Shown: positions 49,927 through 57,699 of the stretch, piece by piece
Position numbering within the stretch: the first letter of the stretch is position 1
Layout of the letters: each line of letters opens with the position of its first letter
Assembly: GCF_013778455.1 (NCBI RefSeq)
Contig: NZ_JACEHE010000024.1
Location: 59,180 to 123,179, forward strand
Source: Streptomyces himalayensis subsp. himalayensis
GTDB lineage: Bacteria > Actinomycetota > Actinomycetes > Streptomycetales > Streptomycetaceae
Direction of reading: 5' to 3'
DNA: 64,000 bases
Translations under genes and position numbers: made by a program
Notes under the pieces: model-generated
Told to the model about the DNA's origin: nothing
Databases searched by the model: none
Seen by the model: only the letters and a program-made list of their open reading frames with translations

Positions 49927-50079
49927 TCAGCCGCGGTCACGTTCGTCGGGCTGCTTCTCCCTGGGGTGCTCGGGATCGGCCTTGTGCTCAGGGTCGGCCG
50001 GCCGTGGCTCGGCGTGGGAGTTGCGCAGGGCCTCGGCGCGTACGAGTGCGTGCAGAGCCGCGTAGGGATCGTGGGCCAT
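49927..50079 (-). CDS. Small hydrophilic protein, 50 residues
   Basis: ATG 50079 is preceded by AAGGA with a 6-base spacer. The frame encodes a helix-prone start (HDPYAALHALVRAEALRN) and a charged tail with two near-identical ADPEHK/ADPEHP units. There are no membrane or signal segments. It resembles short conserved Streptomyces proteins of unknown role. Confidence 0.7.
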   Translation of the reverse strand: MAHDPYAALHALVRAEALRNSHAEPRPADPEHKADPEHPREKQPDERDRG

Positions 50080-50289
50080 GACTGTGCTGTCCTTCTGCTC
50101 GTGTGTCTTGTGTGGGGCGGTACTCGCAGACGGGGTGCACGCATGCGTGATGACGCGAACGCGTGAAGCGCGAATGCGTGGTTGTGTCGCATGCCTGACT
50201 GCTCGCGTACCTGGTTGCTCGTGTGCGTGATCGCTCGCGCGTTCTCTGCCGGCGGGTGCGAGGCGGGGGTCTGGTGACCGGGCCGCCGC

Positions 50290-50640
50290 TCAGCAGCGCA
50301 GCACGATGCAGCGCAAGGAGAGCGCGGAGGGGACGTACGACGCTGCGGGGCCGGGACGCGGCCACGGCCGAGCACGGACCGCCCCGGCCCGGGTCACGGA
50401 GGGGGCGTCCGGCAGATGAGTGGGGTGCCGGGTGGGCAGTCGGAGGGTCGACTCCGGCGAGTCGTGGGTGGACTCGCCGCCGGCCTCGCCGACGACGGCC
50501 ACCAGGGGCAGCGGGGCGTCGGCCCCGGCGGGATCGGTCAGCGTGACGGACGTACCGACGAGCAGCGCCAGAAGCACGATCACCCTGGCCCAGGCGCATG
50601 GACGCATACGGCGTCGGGCGCGGGAGCGGGTGGTGCTCAT
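50290..50640 (-). CDS. Possible small secreted protein
   Basis: 116 residues. A strongly basic N-terminus precedes a hydrophobic helix (WARVIVLLALLVGTSVTL) and an AGADA-type cleavage region, giving a plausible signal peptide. The remainder is Pro/Arg-rich without a recognised domain and ends in CIVLRC. The DNA is open in several frames, so coding status is uncertain. Confidence 0.45.
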   Translation of the reverse strand: MSTTRSRARRRMRPCAWARVIVLLALLVGTSVTLTDPAGADAPLPLVAVVGEAGGESTHDSPESTLRLPTRHPTHLPDAPSVTRAGAVRARPWPRPGPAASYVPSALSLRCIVLRC

Positions 50641-50753
50641 AGGAGGTCATGTCCCCGGGTACGGCGACGACGCACCGGGCGAGGCCCGAGATCCCCCCGC
50701 ATGGCGTACGGCAATGGGGCCAGGAAGTGCCCCCAGCCGCGCCGCGGCGGCGG

Positions 50754-51149
50754 ACCCGCTCCCGTGGCGGCCCGTCCGCTCCCGCGGCGGCGAGCCCACC
50801 CGCTCCCGTGGCGGCCCGTCCGCTCCCATGGCGGCGAGCCCACCCGCTCCCGTGGCGGCCCGTCCGCTCCCGCGGCGGCGGACCCACCCGCTCCCGTGGC
50901 GGCCCGTCCGCTCCCGCGGCGGCGGACCCACCCGCTCCCCTGGCGGCCCATCCACTCCCGCGGCGGCGAGCCCACCCGCTCCCCTGGCGGCCCATCCACT
51001 CCCGCGGCGGCGGACCCACCCGCTCCCCTGGCGGCCCATCCACTCCCGCGGCGGCGGACCCACCCGCTCCCCTGGCGGCCCATCCACTCCCGCGGCGGCG
51101 AGCCCACCCGCTCCCCTGGCGGCCCATCCACTCCCGCGGCGGCCGGGCC
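50754..51149. repeat. 44-bp minisatellite, nine units
   Basis: Units start at 50754, 50798, 50842, 50886, 50930, 50974, 51018, 51062 and 51106. Each starts ACCCGCTCCC, then TGGCGGCCC, and ends near GGCGGCGAGCCC, with a G-to-A subtype in the last five copies. Since 44 is not a multiple of three, the array shifts frame every unit and is unlikely to encode protein. Confidence 0.93.
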
Positions 51150-51154
51150 CGCGA

Positions 51155-51242
51155 CACCGTCGGCCTCATCGGGAGCACCGATTCCGGGGGGCCCGCCGCA
51201 CCGTCGGCCTCATCGGACGCACCGGTTCCGGGCGGGCACCGG
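51155..51242. repeat. Two further 44-bp units of different sequence
   Basis: CACCGTCGGCCTCATCGG starts at 51155 and again at 51199, again 44 bp apart, with similar GCACCG-ATTCCGGG downstream parts. The unit sequence differs from the nine-copy array but the period is the same. Confidence 0.75.
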
Positions 51243-51479
51243 CGCTCCGTCCGGACGGGCTCCGCCGCTCCCTCCACGCGGGTTCCGCCGCCCCGCAGCA
51301 CCCCCTCACCGGTAGGACCCGGTCAACGCGCGTGGACGCGATCGGCGCGCCGCGGCTCGCATCAGCCGGGCTTCCTGGCTGGGGCGTTACCGGTTTGTGG
51401 GCATTACGGCGTTATTTTCCACCGCCGCACTCCGCCTGCGAGGCTGCGCCCGGAGAGCCTCGCCCGGTAGGCTTTCCGT

Positions 51480-51776
51480 GTGATCTTCAAGCGCATCGGA
51501 AACGGCCGGCCGTACCCCGACCACGGCCGGGAAAGCACCCGGCAGTGGGCGGACGTCGCGCCGCGCCCGGTCCGCCTCGATCAGCTCGTGACGACCAAGG
51601 GCCAACTGGACCTCGAGACGCTGCTTGCCGAGGACTCGACCTTCTACGGCGACCTCTTCGCGCACGTCGTGAAGTGGCAGGGCGACCTCTACCTCGAGGA
51701 CGGCCTGCACCGCGCCGTCCGGGCCGCGCTCCAGCAGCGTCAGGTGCTGCACGCCCGCGTCCTCGAGCTGGACTGA
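51480..51776 (+). CDS. Conserved small protein, VapB-antitoxin-like annotation
   Basis: 98 residues from GTG 51480. The sequence is soluble and mixed alpha/beta (RPVRLDQLVTTKGQLDLETLLAEDSTFYGDLFAHVVKWQGDLYLEDGLHRAVRAAL). Streptomyces homologues are, as I recall, labelled VapB-family antitoxin, yet no toxin gene is adjacent. It precedes the LytR_C gene. Confidence 0.82.
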   Translation: MIFKRIGNGRPYPDHGRESTRQWADVAPRPVRLDQLVTTKGQLDLETLLAEDSTFYGDLFAHVVKWQGDLYLEDGLHRAVRAALQQRQVLHARVLELD

Positions 51777-51822
51777 CACCCCGGCGCCCGCGCTCCACCC
51801 CGGGGCGGGCCGACACCGCGCC

Positions 51823-51985
51823 TGTGCACGGCCGCCTCGTACGGCCGGCTCGCACGGCCGCCTCGCACGGTCGGCTGTGCACGGCTGGCTCTGCACGGCC
51901 GCCTCCCACGGCCGACTTGATCGCCCGGCCACATGGATCGCGACCGCATGGATCACACGTCCGCGTGGATCGCGCGGCCGCATTG
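51823..51985. repeat. Short GC-rich tandem repeats
   Basis: GCACGGCCGCCTC and variants repeat with a period of about 17 bp from 51823 to about 51912. A second patch of ATGGATCGC/GTGGATCGC units follows to about 51985. They fill the space before the LytR_C gene. Confidence 0.6.
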
Positions 51986-52062
51986 ACCCTTTCGGGTTGC
52001 ACCGGGCGCGAGTCAATGATCATTTAGTAGGAATCAAGGCTGAGCCGCACTACTCTGCGCTC

Positions 52063-52692
52063 ATGAGCATGCTCACTCCCCCCGGCATGGGTGGCCAGTA
52101 CCGGATCAAGGGGGACAAATATCCGCGTATGCGCCGGAACAACCGGAGACGCAGGATCGTGCTCGCGGTCGTCGCCTCAGCCGCTGCGGTCGCCCTGATC
52201 GGCTGGGGAACGCTGCAGCTCATCGATGTCTTCTCGGGCGGAGGCAAGGCCAACGCCGCGGGCCCGGCACGGCAGTGCAAGCCCACAGCGACCCCGTCGT
52301 CGGGGAAGTCGAAGCCCGTGCCGAAACCGGCTCAGATCACGGTCAACGTCTTCAACGCCACGCCCCGTAGCGGCCTCGCCAAGAAGACGGCCGACGAACT
52401 CAAGGCGCGCGGCTTCACCATCGGCAAGGTGGGCAACGCGACGAAGAAGTACGACAAGAAGGTCGCCGGCCCGGGGGTGCTGCTCGGGCCGCAGTCCGCC
52501 GCCGACACCGCCCTGCCGGTACTCGCCACCCAGCTGGCGGGCGCCGAGCGGCAGACCGACACCCGCAAGGGCGACGACGTCGACCTCATCATCGGTACGG
52601 CCTTCAAGGAGCTGACGAAGAAGCAGGACGCCGAGCGCGCCCTGGCCGCACTCGGCAGTCCGTCCCCGGCGCCCTCCGCCTCCTGCGCCTGA
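52063..52692 (+). CDS. Membrane-anchored LytR_C-domain protein
   Basis: 209 residues from ATG 52063. A basic cytoplasmic start (MRRNNRRRR) leads into one membrane helix (about 31-53). After a Pro/Lys linker the LytR C-terminal domain has ITVNVFNATPRSGLAKKTADELKARGFTIGKVGNA and VDLIIGTAFKEL. The domain lies outside the membrane and is often found in cell-wall polymer transferases, but the catalytic LCP domain is missing here. It is convergent with upp. Confidence 0.92.
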   Translation: MSMLTPPGMGGQYRIKGDKYPRMRRNNRRRRIVLAVVASAAAVALIGWGTLQLIDVFSGGGKANAAGPARQCKPTATPSSGKSKPVPKPAQITVNVFNATPRSGLAKKTADELKARGFTIGKVGNATKKYDKKVAGPGVLLGPQSAADTALPVLATQLAGAERQTDTRKGDDVDLIIGTAFKELTKKQDAERALAALGSPSPAPSASCA

Positions 52693-52719
52693 ACGGCGTC
52701 GCTCCGGCGGAGGTGACTA

Positions 52720-53355
52720 TTACTCGGCCGCCCCGTACATCCGGTCCCCCGCGTCGCCCAGCCCGGGCACGATGTAGCCCTGCTCGTTGAGGCGCTCGTC
52801 GACCGATGCGGTCACGACCGTCACCGGCGTGCCCGCGAGGTCGCGCTCCATGACCTCGACGCCCTCGGGCGCGGCCAGCAGCACCACGGCCGTCACATCG
52901 TCGGCCCCGCGCTTGATCAGCTCCTGGATCGCCGCGACGAGCGTGCCACCGGTGGCCAGCATCGGGTCCAGGACGTAGACCTGCCGCCCTGACAGGTCCT
53001 CCGGCATCCGGGTGGCGTACGTCGAGGCCTGCAGCGTCTCCTCGTCCCGGATCATCCCGAGGAAGCCGACCTCGGCCGTCGGCAGCAGCCGCACCATGCC
53101 GTCGAGCATGCCCAGGCCCGCTCGCAGGATCGGCACGACCAGCGGCCGCGGATGGGACAGCTTGACGCCGGTGGTCCTCGCCACCGGCGTCGTGATGTCG
53201 ACCTGCTCCGTGCGCACGTCCCGCGTGGCCTCGTACGCGAGCAGGGTGACCAGCTCGTCGGCGAGGCGCCGGAAGGTCGGGGAGTCGGTGCGCTGGTCGC
53301 GCAGAGTGGTGAGCTTGTGGGCCACCAGGGGGTGGTCGACGACGTGGAGACGCAT
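52720..53355 (-). CDS. upp: Uracil phosphoribosyltransferase
   Basis: 211 residues, the standard length. It converts uracil and PRPP to UMP in pyrimidine salvage. The N-terminus VVDHPLVAHKLTTLRD and the PRPP loop VYVLDPMLATGGTL are clear. The uracil-binding region GYIVPGLGDAGDRMYG ends the protein. The start is ATG 53355. Three 32-bp repeats lie immediately upstream. Confidence 0.97.
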   Translation of the reverse strand: MRLHVVDHPLVAHKLTTLRDQRTDSPTFRRLADELVTLLAYEATRDVRTEQVDITTPVARTTGVKLSHPRPLVVPILRAGLGMLDGMVRLLPTAEVGFLGMIRDEETLQASTYATRMPEDLSGRQVYVLDPMLATGGTLVAAIQELIKRGADDVTAVVLLAAPEGVEVMERDLAGTPVTVVTASVDERLNEQGYIVPGLGDAGDRMYGAAE

Positions 53356-53383
53356 GACCACAACACTAACGGGGCAGGGACGC

Positions 53384-53475
53384 CGCCCGCTCCGGCATCG
53401 ACCGGCCCGATCACCCGCCCGCTCCGGCATCGACCGGCCCCACCGCCCGCCCGCTCTGGCATCAAACGGGCCGAC
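53384..53475. repeat. 32-bp repeat, three units, upstream of upp
   Basis: CGCCCGCTCCGGCATCGACC recurs at 53384 and 53416, with a diverged copy at 53448. The array lies between the divergent starts of upp and the 59-residue gene and may influence their promoters. Confidence 0.8.
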
Positions 53476-53515
53476 GGAGGGAAAGTGGGAAGGACGGACT
53501 GGGGTGGTGGGGACG

Positions 53516-53695
53516 ATGCCGGACCGGGAGCACAACGCGGAACAGCGGGAGAGCGACGCCGAACGCAGGAGGCGCCGCGCGCAGTTCCTTCGTGATCTCC
53601 GCGAGGCGCGGGAGCTGCGCGAACGTGTCCAGCCGCGCCGCGCCCGGGCCGCACGGATGCGCCAGGCGATGCGCATGCGTACGTTCCGCTGGTAA
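53516..53695 (+). CDS. Small Arg/Glu-rich helical protein
   Basis: 59 residues from ATG 53516, with GTG 53504 as an alternative start. It is strongly helical and charged (AEQRESDAERRRRRAQFLRDLREARELRERVQ) and ends in MRMRTFRW. It may bind nucleic acid. It is divergent from upp. A similar conserved small gene sits at this place in related Streptomyces by my recollection. Confidence 0.75.
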   Translation: MPDREHNAEQRESDAERRRRRAQFLRDLREARELRERVQPRRARAARMRQAMRMRTFRW

Positions 53696-53923
53696 CCGCA
53701 CCCCACGGTCGGCGTATCGCCTGGCCCAGTGGGACCGGTGCCAGTGCCCCCCAAAGGCCCATCCAGTGACAACAAGGCGGGACACAGCGGGCGGAAGACC
53801 TCTCCTGAACGCCGGGTTTCTGCCACGATTCCGATTGGGCGGGGCTTGAACTGCACTCCCCGCCCTCAACCTCCGCCGGGGGGACCCCCAACCGGCACGC
53901 CTAGGACCAGTGGGAGAGTCACG

Positions 53924-54463
53924 GTGTACTTCGCCGCACTGCTCGCGCGCACCGAAGACGGGTGGGAAGCGAGCGACACAGAGCTCGACGATGTGGAGAC
54001 CCTGTCGGATCTGACCGATCTGGCCCGTGACGCCTCGGTCGACGAGGACACGGTGCTCGTACTCATCGAGCAGGAGGACGCGTGGTTCGGCGTCGTCCGC
54101 GTGGACGGCGAGGAGGACCCGCGTATCTACGTGTCGGACGCGGCCGCCGCCGCCCGCAGCTCGTACGGCGAGATCCTGCTCACCGACGAACTGCTCGGCC
54201 GGGACCCCGACGCCGAGGACGACCTGGACGCCCTCGACCTCGACGGCACCGAGGACGGCGAGCCCGAGGACGACGAGTCCGAGGACGAGGACGAGCCCGT
54301 GGAGGCCGCCGATTCCGTGCCCTCGGGCCCCATCGGGGACACGGAGATCCTTTCCGACCTGGGCGTCGACGAGAAGGAACTGCTCGCCCTGGACGGCGGC
54401 GACGCCCTCGGCGAGATCGCCGACGTCCTCGGGGCCTCCGAGGTGCTGGAGACCGTCCGCTAG
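53924..54463 (+). CDS. tRNA adenosine deaminase-associated protein
   Basis: 179 residues from GTG 53924. The N-terminal part (VYFAALLARTEDGWEASDTELDDVETLSDLTDLAR) is conserved in the family found just upstream of tadA. The C-terminal half is highly acidic (Asp/Glu runs). It is cytoplasmic with no recognised enzyme motif. Its stop codon lies inside the left arm of a long inverted repeat. Confidence 0.88.
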   Translation: MYFAALLARTEDGWEASDTELDDVETLSDLTDLARDASVDEDTVLVLIEQEDAWFGVVRVDGEEDPRIYVSDAAAAARSSYGEILLTDELLGRDPDAEDDLDALDLDGTEDGEPEDDESEDEDEPVEAADSVPSGPIGDTEILSDLGVDEKELLALDGGDALGEIADVLGASEVLETVR

Positions 54464-54531
54464 GCCCTGTCGTCAAACTCCCGTCGTCCGCCCGAAGCGC
54501 GGGGCAGACGGGAGTCGACGACAGGGCCTAG
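54460..54531. repeat. 72-bp inverted repeat between two genes
   Basis: Left arm (54460-54485) CTAGGCCCTGTCGTC plus CTCCCGTC and right arm (54507-54531) GACGGGAG plus GACGACAGGGCCTAG pair over 23 bp with a tiny bulge. GGCCCTGTCGTC then recurs directly after the right arm. It could act as a terminator, but the flanking duplication suggests a miniature mobile repeat. Confidence 0.75.
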
Positions 54532-54575
54532 GCCCTGTCGTCCGGCCTCGGGGCGGGCACCGATAGGTTCCGCGG

Positions 54576-55073
54576 GTGAGCACAGCGAAGGACCAGTCGA
54601 AGGATCAGCAGCCCGATCCGGTACGCGACCGCTGGCGGGCGGCGATGCGGCTCGCCCTGGACGAGGCCGCACTGGCCGTCCGGGGCGGTGACGTCCCCGT
54701 CGGCGCCGTCGTGCTGTCGGCGGACGGGGCACTGCTCGCGACCGGGCACAACGAACGCGAGGCGACGGGCGATCCGACGGCGCACGCCGAGATCCTGGCG
54801 ATCCGGCGCGCCGCGGCCAAACTCGGCCAGTGGCGGCTGACGGGCTGCACGCTCGTCGTGACACTGGAGCCGTGCACGATGTGCGCAGGCGCGATCGTGC
54901 AGTCCCGCGTGGATCGCGTGGTCTACGGCGCCCGCGACGAGAAGGCAGGCGCGGCGGGCTCGCTCTGGGACGTCGTACGCGACCGGCGGCTCAACCACCG
55001 GCCGGAGGTGATCGGCGGCGTACTCGAGGACGCGTGCGCGCGCCTGCTGACGGACTTCTTCCGCGAACGCTGA
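54576..55073 (+). CDS. tadA: tRNA-specific adenosine deaminase
   Basis: 165 residues from GTG 54576. The zinc deaminase motif is complete: His70-Ala-Glu72 and Pro-Cys100-Thr-Met-Cys103. It converts the wobble adenosine of tRNA-Arg(ACG) to inosine. The N-terminal 15 residues are polar and variable. It follows its associated gene after the long inverted repeat. Confidence 0.95.
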   Translation: MSTAKDQSKDQQPDPVRDRWRAAMRLALDEAALAVRGGDVPVGAVVLSADGALLATGHNEREATGDPTAHAEILAIRRAAAKLGQWRLTGCTLVVTLEPCTMCAGAIVQSRVDRVVYGARDEKAGAAGSLWDVVRDRRLNHRPEVIGGVLEDACARLLTDFFRER

Positions 55074-55270
55074 CGCAAGGGCTGCCGCGAGCGCTGATGC
55101 GAGGGCTGCCGCGAGCGCCGACCGGGGCTCGCCTGGTCTCACCGGACGGTCACCCGGGCCCCGACGGGGACCGGCCGAGCACATCCGCCGGACGACCGGA
55201 ACGGACGCCGGCCGCAGTCCCCGGGAAACGGATTTCGGACCACGGCCAACCTTGGGCTAGGATCTCCCTC

Positions 55271-55355
55271 GGTAGCGTGTCCGAGCGGCCGAAGGAGCTC
55301 GCCTCGAAAGCGAGTGTGGCGCAAGTCACCGAGGGTTCAAATCCCTCCGCTACCG
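55271..55355 (+). tRNA. tRNA-Ser (anticodon CGA)
   Basis: The acceptor arms GGTAGCG and CGCTACC pair. The anticodon loop CTCGAAA gives CGA, reading UCG. A long variable arm and TTCAAATC T-loop are present. CCA is not encoded. A strong terminator hairpin follows. Confidence 0.97.
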
Positions 55356-55360
55356 CTTCT

Positions 55361-55390
55361 GAAGGGCCCCGTCGCAGGACGGGGCCCTTC
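55361..55390 (+). terminator. tRNA-Ser(CGA) terminator
   Basis: GAAGGGCCCCGTC and GACGGGGCCCTTC form a GC-rich stem with a short loop 5 bp after the tRNA. Confidence 0.85.
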
Positions 55391-55822
55391 GTGCTTCCCG
55401 GCGCCCCGACCATCCAGACGGCAGAAACCCCCGGCGCCGCGAAGGCGCCGGGGGTGCCCGTCCCATCGGGGCGGGGGGAGCGGCACAGGGGGACCAGCCA
55501 CTCCCCCCGACGAGGTCAGGCCCACATGTCCACGCCACGGTCCGGGGGAGGTCCTGCGGCGCGGACCCCGCAGCGGGGCCCGTCCCTGCCGGCGGACTCC
55601 TGCCAGATCCGCCGGGCTCCCCTCCATCCTGCGCGTCCGGCCGCCCGGAGCGGCCGGGCAAAGGACCCGGACCGCCAAGCAAAGGCCCCGGACTGCCGGG
55701 CCGTTGGTCCCTGTTCGCCGGTCCGGGCGCCCCCCTGCAGCACCTCGTCTGTCACACGGCCGGGTTACACTCACCGCCGGCCGCAGCGGCCGTACGAACA
55801 GGCAGGCAGGGGAGGCCAGAGC
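55391..55822. other. Intergenic after tRNA-Ser(CGA)
   Basis: About 430 bases with no supported gene. Open frames occur in several registers owing to high GC. A short GGCGCCGCGAAGGCGCC palindromic patch lies near 55434. The promoter of the 58-residue membrane protein should lie at the right end. Confidence 0.5.
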
Positions 55823-55999
55823 GTGGTGCAGACGAAAAAGATCGGTCTCTACGTCGCGGTCGTCTTCGTGCTCTATGTGGTCATCACGGACCCCGCCAAG
55901 GCGGCCGACTACGTCCAGATAGGGTTCGAGGGGATTTCGAGCGCCGCCCAGGCCATCGGCGACTTCATGACGTGGATCGCCAACGGCGGTAACAGCTGA
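55823..55999 (+). CDS. Small membrane protein, 58 residues
   Basis: GTG 55823 follows GGGGAGG with a 7-base spacer. A single membrane helix (KIGLYVAVVFVLYVVIT) is at the N-terminus, with a helical C-terminal part (IGFEGISSAAQAIGDFMTWIA). It lies 13 bp ahead of the Dabb gene and may be co-transcribed. Function is unknown. Confidence 0.78.
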   Translation: MVQTKKIGLYVAVVFVLYVVITDPAKAADYVQIGFEGISSAAQAIGDFMTWIANGGNS

Positions 56000-56012
56000 C
56001 GAAGGAGCGCCC

Positions 56013-56306
56013 GTGATCCGCCATCTTGTCCTGTTCAAGCTGAACGACGGCGTCGAACGCGACGACCCGCGCGTCGTCGAGGGCGTGAAGGCCTTCAAGG
56101 CCCTCGGCGGACAGATCCCGGAGCTGAGGTTCTGGGAGTGCGAGTGGAACATCACCGACCGCCCCATCGCATACGACTTCGCGATCAACTCGGCGGTCGA
56201 CGACACCGACGCCCTGAAGCGCTATCTCGAGCACCCGGCCCACCAGGCGGGCGTCGCCCTGTGGCGGGAGTTCGCCACCTGGGTGATCGCCGACTACGAG
56301 TTCTGA
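56013..56306 (+). CDS. Dabb (stress-responsive A/B barrel) protein
   Basis: 97 residues from GTG 56013. The family start IRHLVLFKLNDGV and later FDFAINSAVDDTDALKRYLEHPAHQ-like core are evident. Such small dimeric barrels act in diverse reactions or as heme/ligand-binding proteins. The specific function cannot be assigned. Confidence 0.9.
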   Translation: MIRHLVLFKLNDGVERDDPRVVEGVKAFKALGGQIPELRFWECEWNITDRPIAYDFAINSAVDDTDALKRYLEHPAHQAGVALWREFATWVIADYEF

Positions 56307-56487
56307 GCAGGCCGCACGGCAGACCCCCTCTCCACGCCCCCCTCCAGTGAGGGATGACAGGCGTTTTCGCAGCCCAACTGGCCCTCAACACGGCGTTATG
56401 CGGTGCTTGCACACAGTGGACATGTCTTGTGATGCTATGACCGCTTTTGACGGACGTCTGGAACAACCTTGCGAACGCAGTGAAGGG

Positions 56488-57423
56488 GTGGCGTTGACCG
56501 TGTCGGCCAGTACCGCGCCTCAAGCCCCACCCCAGGACGCGCAGTCCCCACCGCCGGAGCATGCACCGGCACCGCCGGAGGATGCACCGGCACCGCCGGA
56601 GGCTGCGCCCGCACCGCCGGAGGCTGCGCCCGCACCGCCGGAGGGCGCACCGGAGAAACGCAGGGGCGCCGACACACGCGCCCTCACCCAGGTGCTCTTC
56701 GCCGAGCTCAAGGAGCTCGAACCCGGCACGTCCGAACACACCCGGGTACGCAGCGCGCTCATCGAGGCGAACCTGCCGCTGGTGCGGTACGCGGCGGCGC
56801 GCTTCCGCAGCCGCAACGAGCCGATGGAGGACGTCGTCCAGGTCGGCACGATCGGCCTGATCAACGCCATCGACCGGTTCGACCCGGACCGGGGCGTGCA
56901 GTTCCCGACGTTCGCGATGCCCACCGTCGTCGGCGAGATCAAGCGGTACTTCCGTGACAACGTTCGCACGGTCCATGTCCCGCGCCGGCTCCACGAGCTG
57001 TGGGTGCAGGTGAACAGTGCGGCCGAGGACCTCACGACGGCGTTCGGGCGCTCCCCGACCACCGCCGAGATCGCCGAACGGCTGCGGATCTCCGAGGACG
57101 AGGTCCTTGCCTGCATCGAGGCCGGCCGCTCGTACCACGCCACCTCACTGGAGGCGGCCCAGGAGGGCGACGGACTGCCGGGACTGCTCGACCGGCTCGG
57201 CTACGAGGATCCGGCGCTCGACGGCGTCGAACACCGCGATCTCGTACGCCATCTGCTGGTCCAGTTGCCGGAGCGCGAGCAGCGGATCCTCCTGCTCCGG
57301 TACTACAGCAATCTGACGCAGTCCCAGATCAGCGCAGAACTGGGTGTCTCTCAGATGCATGTGTCAAGGCTTCTCGCCCGAAGTTTCGCGCGTCTGCGAT
57401 CCGCAAATCGGATCGAGTCGTAA
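56488..57423 (+). CDS. sigF: SigB/SigF-type sigma factor with Pro-rich N-terminus
   Basis: 311 residues if GTG 56488 is used; TTG 56494 (behind GAAGGGG) and GTG 56500 are also possible. The first 60 residues are Pro/Ala repeats (APAPPEDAPAPPEA). Region 2 is RYAAARFRSRNEPMEDVVQVGTIGLINAIDRFD; region 4 is LLRYYSNLTQSQISAELGVSQMHVSRLLAR. It belongs to the group 3 sigma family of SigB/SigF. By gene order it matches S. coelicolor sigF, which is needed for spore maturation. No anti-sigma gene is adjacent. Confidence 0.9.
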   Translation: MALTVSASTAPQAPPQDAQSPPPEHAPAPPEDAPAPPEAAPAPPEAAPAPPEGAPEKRRGADTRALTQVLFAELKELEPGTSEHTRVRSALIEANLPLVRYAAARFRSRNEPMEDVVQVGTIGLINAIDRFDPDRGVQFPTFAMPTVVGEIKRYFRDNVRTVHVPRRLHELWVQVNSAAEDLTTAFGRSPTTAEIAERLRISEDEVLACIEAGRSYHATSLEAAQEGDGLPGLLDRLGYEDPALDGVEHRDLVRHLLVQLPEREQRILLLRYYSNLTQSQISAELGVSQMHVSRLLARSFARLRSANRIES

Positions 57424-57549
57424 CCTCCCCGGTTGTCTCGACGGCATGGAAAGTACCCCCATCGAGTGGCGTGACCAGGGCGCACTTTCCGACAGGAAAA
57501 TCCTCGGCACCCCGCCGAACCCCTCTCTGCCTGCACTGATTCGCCCCCT

Positions 57550-57587
57550 ACATGTCGACATGTCACTACAGCGTGTTGCCGACATGT
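57550..57587. promoter_or_regulatory. ACATGT repeats upstream of second sigma gene
   Basis: ACATGTCGACATGT is a perfect 14-bp palindrome (57550-57563) and a further ACATGT lies at 57582-57587. They occur about 115-150 bp before the sigN-like ATG and are candidate operator sites. Confidence 0.5.
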
Positions 57588-57699
57588 GACATTCTGCTGG
57601 AACCGCGTTTGCCGGGGCTCAGCCTCCGGTATTCAGGTGGAGGCTGCGTTCCTCGACCGGATCGCCGGCCGCGACCATCAGCGACCTCAAGGGGGTGGC

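Larger units (their letters stand above)
50641..51479. other. Repeat-filled region, no supported gene
   Basis: Long open frames exist on both strands because a 44-bp GC-rich repeat lacks stop codons. The predicted proteins are repetitive and mutually exclusive, so I call none. Normal sequence resumes near 51340, where the promoter of the 98-residue gene should lie. Confidence 0.65.

Noticed and set aside
50754..51149. CRISPR array
   Set aside because: The units are contiguous 44-bp tandem repeats without unique spacers, and no cas genes are present.
49988..51315. Long proteins predicted on both strands over 49988-52027
   Set aside because: They are produced by the stop-free 44-bp repeat, overlap each other on both strands and are purely repetitive.
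53729..53923. Upstream extension of the tadA-associated gene
   Set aside because: The frame is open but the segment is Pro/Arg-rich and unconserved; GTG 53924 matches the family N-terminus.
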